Assembly: GCA_013076295.1 (NCBI GenBank)
Contig: RQOL01000490.1
Location: forward strand, 1-64,000
Direction of reading: 5' to 3'
Source of the DNA: Sanderia malayensis
Taxonomy: Eukaryota > Cnidaria > Scyphozoa > Semaeostomeae > Pelagiidae
Length of the DNA stretch: 64,000 nucleotides
Position numbers and translations under genes: made by a program. Position 1 is the first letter of the stretch. Every line of letters begins with the position of its first letter. The notes under the pieces are model-generated. The model made no database searches. It had not been told where the DNA came from and saw only the letters and a program-made list of their open reading frames with translations. Shown piece after piece: positions 55,331-64,000 of this stretch.

Positions 55331-58300
55331 TTTGGAAAATGGGTCAGATCATTGAAGGAAGATCACCAATATGAGCCACCCGTCCTATTAGTTCACCAAC
55401 TTGGAAACGAGCTACGATTTGAAGGTATGAGTTTCAATGCAGGTTAATGAAAATAAATTCAGTTTTTGTTGGTTTTGGTCTCTGAGAAATATTTTTACCT
55501 TTCTTAATATTGTTAATATATACATTGTATAATACACGCTATAGTGAATTATATATAACTTATATATCATTGTCCTTGTTCAACTTGCTTTCTTATTGTG
55601 ATAATGTAAAATATTTGGTTGATTTAGAACTCTTGATTTTTACAAATTTCATGAACTTCAGAATGTTTCCAATCATCGTCTTTTATGAGAATGTGCTGAG
55701 CATGATCTTGGAAAAACCCCTTTAATCTGACAGGGAACTTGTTGAAATAGTATAAATTATGCTAATTATGTGATCATGCTTGGCTTGCTGTCTGTTGTAG
55801 TTGTAGTTTTGAATATCGAAGTTATGTTATGTTGAAATATAGTTAACCTTTTTGTATCACTATTATTGTTCTGTTGACTTGTTGTGAAATATAGTTGAAC
55901 CTTTTTGTATCACTATTATTGTTGCTGTTGACTTTGTATCTCGTGTTTGCCTGGCCGCAACTCAGCGTTCTAACAGGTTATGGGCCCAGGCCGCAAGTAA
56001 GGAAATCGAATTTGAGATACGTGATCTTTGTTTTTTCATCTATGGTTATATCGACGTGTCATTTTTTGAAATTGGCCTAAGCCGGAAGGAGTTAATTTTG
56101 CCTCAAAAAGGTGAAATTGTTTGTCGAGAAAAACCTCAGGAAAACGAAAGGAATGATGGCGGAAATAACGAAAATCGAACCGTTCGACGGCAATAATTAT
56201 CAGAGCTAGAAGTATAAGATAAAGCTTGTTCTTATGGAACGTGGACTGTGGGGTTTCTCACAAGGAACGGAGGACCCGCCCTCTGCGACAGAATCGCAAG
56301 CAGTCAGAAATGCATTTCAACTACGTTCAGACAAAGCGTATTCGCTGATTGCACTAAGTGTTTCAAAGGCCCTGCAAGTGCATATAATGTCAACGACCGA
56401 TCCTGCTACAGCTTGGAAAACTTTGCAGGAACATTTCGAGTTCATTTCAGTGGCACAAGTTGTACGGCTGAACAGAAAATTCTACGCCGCCAACATGAAG
56501 GAAGGAGAAAATTTGCTTGAGCACATAACATATATGACATCCTTAGCAGAACAGTTGAAAGAACTAAAGGAGGAAATATCATCAAGGAAGTTTGCCACAG
56601 TTCTCCTAGGTAGTCTGCCAGATTCTTATGAGAATTTTATTTCGGGTTTGAACGCAAGAAGTATCGAAGAACTCCAGTGGGAAAATATAAAAAGGTTCCC
56701 TTGTGGAAGAATATATCAAACGCAAAGATAGAGACGAGAAGCACCCTTCTGCAACAGATGATGCACTCTATGCTACCTATGGTGTTGGAAGAAACCAACG
56801 AGGATACAATGATCGTGGCAGAGCTAGAAATAGAGGCACAGGAAGGTCATATGGGTCATCCTTCGAAAACAACCATGATGGGCCAAGGAGCTCCAGATGT
56901 TACAAATGTAACGAACTTGGACATATTGTGAAAAATTGCCCGTTAAACAAGAAGAATGCAATTCATTCGAATATCGCAGAAGAATGTAAATCAGAGGCTC
57001 AATCAACAATTGAAGAAATGGCACTTACCTCTTCCATAAAGTATCAATTGTCAAATGGATGGTATGTAGATAGTGGTGCAACAAAGCACATGACATTTCA
57101 AAAAGACGAATTACAAGATTACACTGCATACAAGGAATCAATACCAATACGCATTGGTGATGATAGTATCATAGAAGCCTACGGTGAAGGCAAAGTGAAG
57201 CTTTATTTCTTTGATGGGGAAACTCAAGTTTCCATAATGTTACAAAAGGTCTTGTTTGTACCTAAATTGGCAAAAAGGCTGTTGTCAGTGCTAGCGATGA
57301 TACAAATGGGTGCCGAGATTACATTCAACAAGGATGAATGTGTAGTGACAAAAAATGGCAGGAAGATCCAATTGGGTCATGTCATTGACAAGAAACTGTA
57401 CAAAGTAAATGCTACAGAATATGCAAATTACTCAAGTGTGGCTGATGAACCGACAATGCAGTTATGGCATTGTAGATATGGCCACGTGAACTATGAGTAC
57501 ATCAATCAACTTGTCGACAAGAATCTTGTGGAAGGTCTAAAATGTACAATAAAGGCGGTGAAAAGCATTGCACGTCATGTATGCTAGGGAAAATGAAGCG
57601 GAATAACTTTCCACACCAAAGTTCTCGCAGAGCCAAAGAACCCCTTGAACTCATACACAGTGACCTCTGTGGCCCCATGAATGTTGACTCCTTGGGGGGA
57701 AGCAAGTACATGATGACGTGTATTGATGATTTCTCAAGATACTCATTTGTCTACCTGCTAAAGGACAAAAGTGAAGCATTAACAAAATTTAAAGATTTTG
57801 TCAATTTGGTGGAGAATCAGACTGGTCACCAAGTGAAGATTTTGAGGTCTGATAATAGGGGTGAATATACCTCAAAACAATTCGCCACTTACTGTGCTGA
57901 GAAGGGAATTGCTCACCAGTTAACCACTCCTTATACTCCAGAACAAAACGGAGTTGCAGAAAGACTGAATCGCACGATTATTGAAAGTGCCAGAACAATG
58001 ATGTGCCATGCAAGTTTACCAAAGAAGTTTTGGGCAGAAGCTGTGAATACAGCAGTATATATTCATAATCGGAGCCCTACTGCTGCATTGGATTCAAAGA
58101 CACCTTTTGAATGCTGGCACAACGAAAAACCAGATGTATCAAACATGAAAGTGTTTGGATACTTGAGTTTTGTCCATATTCCCGATAGTCAACGCAAGAA
58201 ACTTGATGATAAGTCACTCAAAGCAATCTTCATCGGATACCCAGAGGGTACAAAAGGCTATAAGCTTTATGACATAAGCTCACGTCATATCATCCGCAGC

Positions 58301-61300
58301 AGAAACGTTCTGTTTTTTGAGGATAAATTCCAAGATTTGGAATCTGATACCAAAGTCAAGGAGAAGGACTTTGTGTTTTTTGAATTACAAGAATCCTCTG
58401 AAAAGATTGAAACTTCAGATTCGTATCCACTCACAGATGAAAGTGTTGATGATTGTGAACCAGTGGGAGCGACGTATGAGGACAATTTCATACGACAAGT
58501 CAACAACTTGGGTCCAAAGAGACTACACAAGGCTCCACAATGATATAATCCAGATAGTTCAGTGATTGCCGACTCGATAACTAATGAAGTCACTGAGCCA
58601 AAATCGTTTGAAGAAGCCTTAGACAATGAACATTCACAAACATGGAAAGAAGCCATGGATTCTGAATATGATTCGCTGATCAAGAACCATACCTGGGAAC
58701 TTGTACCTGCACCCAGCAACAGTAACATTGTCGGCTCGAAATGGGTATCAAAGATAAAGCGAAACACTGATGGAAGTGTGGATAGATTTAAAGCAAGATT
58801 GGTGGCACAGGGCTACACTCAAACCTATGGCATTGATTATGAGGAGGTCTTTTCTCCTGTTGCTAAATATGCCGCTATTAGGTCAATTTTAGCATTGGCG
58901 AATGCTCATAATCTTGAAGTGCACCAAATGGATGTCAAGACTGCCTTTTTAAACGGATCCCTTGACTGTGAAATCTTTATGCATCAACCAGAGGGATATA
59001 TCGATGATGAGAAGCCCCGATATGTTTGCAAATTAAACAAAAGCATCTATGGACTAAAGCAATCCGCAAGATGCTGGAACAAAACTCTAGATGATTTCTT
59101 GATATCATCAGCATATAAGAGAAATAACGCTGATAATTGCATTTATATCAAGCAAGTGAAAGACACTGATGGAACTATTAACTTTGTTGTCTTGGCAATT
59201 TATGTGGATGACGTGATCATTGCCTCTAATAACACTGATCTACTTCATGCTGAAAAGAAATCATTGTGCAAAAGATTCGAAATTGTGGACCAAGGCGAAG
59301 CTCACTTCATCTTAGGCATGTCCATAAAAAGGAATAGAGAAACCGTGTTCTCAAGATAAATCAACAAATTATGTGCATGATATGTTGAAACGTTTCAAGA
59401 TGGGGGAATGTAATCCCGTTTCAACCCCTATGGAACCAGGTAGCAAGTTCCAGAAGTTCTCGGAAGGAGACACTCCGTTTGACAAACAAATTTATCAACA
59501 GGCTATTGGTTGCCTCACTTATTTGTCTACAGTTACTAGACCAGATATCGCGGTTGCAGTTAGCCAGCTGTCAAGATATATGTCAAATCCAAGTACAAGT
59601 CACTGGAACGAGGTAAAAAGGATCTTGCGATATCTAAAAGATAACAACAACTTTGGTTTGAGATTTTCAATGAATGAGAGAGATCCAGAAATGGTTGGGT
59701 TTTCAGATGCCAATTGGGCAGGAGACTTGGACACCCGTCATTCTACATCTGGGTATGTCTTCCAAATAGGAAATTCAACCATCAGTTGGTGTAGTAGAAA
59801 GCAATCTACGTAGCAAAGTCAACCACAGAGGCGGAATACGTAGCATTAAGTCATGCAACACAGGAGGGTATATGGCTTTGGTCTTTTGCTGTCAGATCTT
59901 GGATATAGATGACCACACTACAGTCATACATGAAGACAATCAGGGAGCGATTGAACTCTCTAAGAACCCAAGATTTCATAACAGCACCAAGCATATCAAT
60001 ATCTCGCATAATTTTGTCCGTGAGAAAATTTGCTCCAAAGAAATTTTGGTTGTCTACTGCCCAACGAATCACATGCTGGCAGATGTTATGACCAAAGGAC
60101 TACCAAGAACATCCTTTGAGAATTTTAGAAATCATTTAGGTATTTTTAACGTATATTAACTTTGAGACAATATGACTTATTGAACCTTTTTTTTTCTTGG
60201 ACACATAATTATCAAGTGGGAGTGTTGAAATAGTATAAATTATGCTAATTATGTGATCATGCTTGGCTTGCTGTCTGTTGTAGTTGTAGTTTTGAATATC
60301 GAAGTTATGTTATGTTGAAATATAGTTGAACCTTTTTGTATCACTATTATTGTTGCTGTTGACTTTGTATCTCGTGTTTGCCTGGCCGCGACTCAGCATT
60401 CTCACACAACTGTGCTCTGGTGAGTAAATTTTCCAAAAATGTGAATTTTAAAGAAGAGTGGGAAAGCACCATTGTGAAGGCAGGCAAAGTGCATGAGGAA
60501 AGAAAGGTTGTTGGACATCCAGAGAAAGTAGAATTTGAAGGTTAGTAGCAATGTGATCAGTCAAGCATCATTCATTATCAGATATACTATTATGACAAAA
60601 TGATTTCTTTCAATAATCCAGAAATTCCTTTTCTTTGAAATTTACAGTGGATCTGATACATTGCATGCACTGTTTTTTCTGCAGACGTTGATCCAATGAC
60701 TTGCATCCTAAAGGATCTTGAAATGCTGATTACTAATGCAGTCACAGGAGGGCATCACATGAAAGGAATCTTGGATGGTGAAATGCCAGTGTGGCGGCCA
60801 AATGATATTAGGCTTTGTTCTCCTAATTTTCGAGCTCATTGGGTAAGATTATGTTTGTTAACATGAGAGTAATGAAACAGTGGAACTTAGTTTTAGGAAC
60901 TTTTGAATGTCAAGACCGGTCAAACGCATCCAACATTCCATCCCATCAAACATTGACATAAACCGATGTTGGATGAAATTGTGGAGGCATTTGCCCCCCC
61001 CCCCCAATTACCTTTGCATAAGTTTAATCACAAGAAAACATCTCCAAAATTCCCATTGTTCTCAATAATCTTTGGTCGGTACAGAACTCCAAAGTAGCGT
61101 TGAAAATCGGAAACATAGCGAAACATAATAACTACTAAAGCTTTCCGCCTGACAAATGATGATGTACTACTCACTACTCCGACGAGTGTCAGACGAAAAG
61201 CTTTAGTTATTATGTTTCGCTGTTTCCAATTTTCAACGCTACTCTATTGTTCTCAATGTTGGATGAAATGTTGAATGTGTTTGGCCAAGGCTTCATTTTT

Positions 61301-64000
61301 TAATGAAGATATATCATAGTACGAAAAATGCTCTTCAATTTTGATAAATTGAAAAGCATGTCTTCAGGTGTCAGAGAAACATAGGATTATAACTTTATAG
61401 AAAAAAGACGTAAATATTATGGTTTTGTGAATTTTATGATTTTGGTAGTTATTTTTTACAGGAAGGGAAGAGTTGTCGGAAAAAGAAAAACGACGGGTTG
61501 GATTAGCATTGAAAGAATATGTATCTGCAGGGAATGTAATATTTTGAGTTGCAAACCATATTTTTCATATGAATCCAACCCTGTTAACTTTTATTTGAGC
61601 CAAAAGCCGAATACTTGCCAATTAATTTCACATATAGCAGCAAGCAATTTGCCTTCAAATTTCTGCGTTTTTCAGAATTAAAAAGAAAGAAGAATGTTCA
61701 GCAATGTTGGAAAAATGAACTTCAGTTGACTGCAGTGATAGTCACACTGAATTTTGCTTTTGCAAGAAAGATTTTGGGTGGAAATGTATTTGGTGGCTTT
61801 ATAGACTCACTTATTCAAGGACTTTAATATATTTTCCATGCAGAGAAAACAATGCAATTCAAGATCCAATGGACAAGGCGGAAGGTCAGATGGAAGATAA
61901 AGTGAGAACGGATGATCCGATGGAAAGGGCGGAAGATCAAATGGAAGATCCGATGGAAGTTAAAAGAAGGACGGAATATGAAATAGAAGATAAAGTAAGG
62001 GTGAACTTGATGATATTGAAGGGTGAATCAAATTTGTCTACAAGGGTCTTGTTAATTAGTGACTTTTCAAATTGTATTGATGAGAACAGAGGAATATTTT
62101 CCATCTTTGAAAGGGTGGGGGCATATTCAGCTGTAATTTTCAAGTGTTATGAAGCTGTCAAGAGATTAATTTTGAAGAGTTCAAAATATTTCAAGGGGAA
62201 TTTCTGAATATTGATAAAGGAACTAGGGAATAGAGATCCCTTGGAAGTTTTTCAACTTATAACATGAAGTTGTATAGCAAAATTAATGTATAAGAATGTG
62301 TCCGAGAATAATGGTGCTAAGAACCACTCATGCAAGATTGCGTTCGTGTTTATTTCATTTGTGAGAAACCTAAATATGAATGAAAGTAGGACTCGGGCAA
62401 TGGGACAACACACTACGCAATGCTGAAACTGTGATGCGAATTATTGCTAATAGATAATCCACCTTCAAATATTTGAAAAAAGAACTTTTTTAAGGAATTG
62501 ACTTATCTGATGAGGAGATTATGATAGAAGATGAAGAACACGCAATAGAGAATACACTGCCCGAAGCTGATAAAATGGTATCTAAATAGCGTATATATAA
62601 ACGTAATTTATTGAATAAAGCGACATATTTTTGCATGTTTCCATTACTTTTTCAGTTAACAAAAAAAGGTACAATATGAACCGAAGATTTTGCCATTGTC
62701 TGCGATGTACAGAGATCAAAACATCTTCGAAAGGACATTGGTAATGTTTTATTATTTTAGGTATATCCGTTTTTAACATGGTCTTATAGAATGTAATCTT
62801 AACTTTTATGCAAGTTGGTTGGGTACTATTTTATCAAGTTTAGTAATGCACCAATTTTAAACTTCATCTGTAAAAATACTTAGCTTTTTTTCTTGCACAA
62901 AACAGATAAATAGAGCAATTGATACACTGGCCTTCTTAAGTACTTCTGCTGAGTGGAAGGAGCTAATTTTGGCAGCTGGAGAGATGGACATAGTTTTTCA
63001 CCAAGAATGGAAAACGTTTTTGCTGGGATTCAATTTTTTCAATTTCTTCAACTTGCCAAAAGAAGAAAGAGTATTGGATAGCAGGTGGAGATTTAGTCAT
63101 ATTTGTATCTCACCCTGAAGGGAATCGGGGCCAACGTCTTTTATTTAAGCTCGTAAATGCTTTTGATTATAATTTCAAGTATTCAGTACGTTATGGCCAA
63201 TAACGTACTGAAAACTGAATTTGCTATGTTTTTCAGGTATTCTAAAGTGAAGGATATTCCACAGAATATGGTCCCTGTTGTGTCAGTTGGTGATGGCAAT
63301 TGCTTGTTCAATTCATTGGGATTGCTGTTGCTTGGAAAGCAAGCAGTTGCCCCGATTCTTCGACTTGCGGCTATTTTACACGGAATAGAGCATATCCAGT
63401 GTTATATTAGAGAGGTAGGTGAATTAGATTGGCGTGGATTTGGTTAGAGGCAATTGAATTATTGTCGCACTACCATTTACAAGAACATTATTGGAAAAGA
63501 AAATGCCCTTAAAAAATTAGTTTGTGGTGTTAAGTTTAAATTTGTATTTAGAAGAGCTGACGGTTTGCTTGAGTAAAGATGAAAGTCATTTATTTATTTA
63601 TTTACTACAGTAGTAGTAATTAAATAAATAACTAAGTTAATGCTTAATTTCAGGTGACCTGTATAGGCGGTGTCAAGTTAATGAATTGATTTTGATATTC
63701 TTTTAAAAGTATTCCCAAATGTTCAGTACAACCGAAGAGCTGCAAAACTTCTTGTTTGTCATCACATCAAATAAGATGTTTAAATCAATTCGCATTCTTA
63801 TTGCATTCGCAATTGCATTTACTCGCTATTTTTTAAGTGCGTAATAATTTGTTTCAAAGGTTCTTACAGCATACCAACCTGATTGATATGAGCCATGATG
63901 TGTTGATTTCCACGCACCGCATCTGGGAAAACATACATGCGGCTATGACCTACGACGATATGCTGCAAAAAATTAGAAGGACTCGGCCAAGAGACACATT
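55331..64000 (+). CDS. Multi-exon gene with OTU-like protease exon, interrupted by Copia, runs off the window
   Basis: Exon a 55331-55424 (FGKWVRSLKEDHQYEPPVLL, donor GTATGA). Exon b 55734-55739 plus 60412-60540, split by Copia and in phase when the element is skipped (CALVSKFSKNVNFKEEWEST, VHEERKVVGHPEKVEFE, donor GTTAGT). Exon c 60685-60842 (acceptor tttctgcag; DVDPMTCILKDLEMLI, HHMKGILDGEMPVWRPNDIR; donor GTAAGA). A possible exon is 62906-63117 (INRAIDTLAFLSTSAEWKEL). Exon 63237-63414 (acceptor tttttcag, donor GTAGGT) encodes VPVVSVGDGNCLFNSLGLLL, where DGNC matches the catalytic Asp-Cys block of OTU deubiquitinases. The last exon starts at 63870 (HTNLIDMSHDVLISTHRIW) and continues beyond the window. 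The catalytic His is not in view. The gene is probably disrupted by the insertion. Confidence 0.65.
55740..55975 (+). repeat. Copia 5' LTR
   Basis: Starts TGTTGAAATAG and ends TTCTAACA; 236 bases. Compared with the 3' LTR it carries an extra copy of about 52 bases (gaaatatagtt..cctttttgtatcacta repeated). Left target-site duplication gaact at 55735-55739. Confidence 0.9.
56153..60159 (+). pseudogene. Copia gag-pol polyprotein, several breaks
   Basis: From ATG 56153 (MMAEITKIEPFDGNNY, with a stop shortly after): gag capsid (ERGLWGFSQGTEDPP, KTLQEHFEFISVAQVVRLNR), zinc knuckle CYKCNELGHIVKNCP (56900), protease WYVDSGATKHMT (57060), integrase zinc region LWHCRYGHVNYEYINQL, integrase core HSDLCGPMN, IDDFSRYSF, RSDNRGEYTSKQF, EQNGVAERLNRT (57655-57975), RT VHQMDVKTAFLNGSL and YVDDVIIASN (58920-59235), RNase H GFSDANWAGDLDTRHSTSGY (59698-59755) and VIHEDNQGAIELS. 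Frames change near 56700, 57560, 59360 and 59810-59870, and there are stops at about 56208 and 58541. Non-functional as it stands. Confidence 0.92.
60223..60406 (+). repeat. Copia 3' LTR
   Basis: Starts TGTTGAAATAG after the purine tract and ends TTCTCACA; 184 bases, followed by caact (60407-60411), the right target duplication. Confidence 0.9.
60843..61843. mobile_element. Intron of the OTU-type gene with a nested inverted-repeat element
   Basis: Outer inverted repeat: ggtcaaacgcatccaacatt (about 60916) pairs with aatgttgaatgtgtttggcc (about 61266-61285). Inner arms at 61093-61144 and 61197-61243 (agtagcgttgaaaat..cgaaacataataact) are nearly perfect complements, forming a hairpin of about 150 bases. 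This looks like a MITE with another fold-back inserted. A C11 run occurs at about 60996. The rest (61290-61843) has no recognised gene. Confidence 0.65.
61844..62207 (+). CDS. Possible exon with Met/Asp/Glu-rich repeats
   Basis: After an acceptor-like ttttccatgcag the frame reads MDKAEGQMEDKV, TDDPMERAEDQMEDPM, then EYEIEDKVRVNLMILKGES and ISDFSNCIDENRGIF, GAYSAVIFKCYEAVK. The start holds three imperfect copies of an M-x-x-A-E-x-Q-M-E-D-like unit. It could be an exon of the OTU-type gene, but the phase from exon c would give a stop, so an intermediate exon or a separate gene is needed. No family recognised. Confidence 0.35.

Larger units (their letters stand above)
55740..60406 (+). mobile_element. 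Copia-type LTR retrotransposon
   Basis: 5' LTR 55740-55975, primer-binding site ggttatgggcccagg (55976-55990), gag-pol (56153-60159), purine tract caagtgggag (60213-60222), 3' LTR 60223-60406. Flanks gaact / caact form a 5-base duplication with one mismatch. The primer-binding site matches the anticodon arm of initiator tRNA-Met, as in the half-tRNA priming of Copia. LTRs differ by few substitutions plus the internal duplication, so insertion is relatively recent. It lies inside an exon. Confidence 0.93.

Overview
This is a eukaryotic, intron-containing, AT-rich genomic window. The gene and repeat families point to an early-branching metazoan, most likely a cnidarian. These include Penelope-type GIY-YIG retroelements, rve integrase-like host genes, KIAA1586-like hAT proteins, alpha-kinases, and a CR1-like LINE carrying a 2A-like peptide. 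No species can be named from the sequence alone. Most of the window is a graveyard of nested transposable elements between a few real or recently broken multi-exon genes.

Layout. 0-1.2 kb: 3' half of a Penelope-like element. 2.4-4.1 kb: frameshifted HECT-type gene. 4.7-6.2 kb: integrase-like gene (minus) interrupted by the 3' end of a LINE on the opposite strand. 6.8-10.6 kb: nearly intact CR1-like LINE (PHD finger, endonuclease, RT, one in-frame stop). 11.6-12.66 kb: 14-bp minisatellite ending in a Helitron 3' terminus that abuts a second Helitron 5' terminus. 13.1-15.7 kb: hAT-like gene (minus). 16.2-20.6 kb: unidentified coding segments split by two minus-strand Helitron copies, then a cluster of small basic ORFs. 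22.1-22.6 kb: Penelope RT fragment. 23.2-23.8 kb: an unknown spliced gene ending in a large palindrome. 24.6-25.2 kb: SF3-helicase remnant. 26-27 kb: Tc1/mariner and KDZ-like remnants. 26.93-28.53 kb: Helitron with a 114-bp minisatellite. 29-29.6 kb: gag-like fragment. 29.7-32.1 kb: alpha-kinase gene split by a fold-back element that carries a THAP coding segment. 32.3-35.3 kb: four-exon integrase-like gene (minus) with a 1.6-kb TTAA-flanked inverted-repeat element next to its start codon. 37.4-37.8 kb: MITE. 38.3-39 kb: third integrase-like copy. 39.1-44.1 kb: second LINE with an unusual domain set (RNase H1-type hybrid-binding domain, PHD-like finger, three CCCH fingers, endonuclease, RT). 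44.6-46 kb: HECT-like and THAP exons. 47.77-49.60 kb: another Helitron with the 114-bp array. 50.6-53.7 kb: tandem exon-like repeats and a 61-bp minisatellite ending in a textbook Helitron hairpin plus CTAG. 55.3-64 kb: a multi-exon gene with a putative OTU protease exon, one exon of which is split by a 4.7-kb Copia element.

How it fits together. The dominant theme is repeated insertion into coding exons (Copia into the OTU gene, fold-back element into the alpha-kinase gene, Helitrons into unknown genes, LINE into an integrase-like gene). The second theme is a Helitron family whose copies differ mainly in the length of an internal minisatellite. Many broken frames are single-base shifts, several of them in homopolymer runs, so some may be assembly errors rather than true decay. 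All assignments rest on motifs read by eye; no database search was run.
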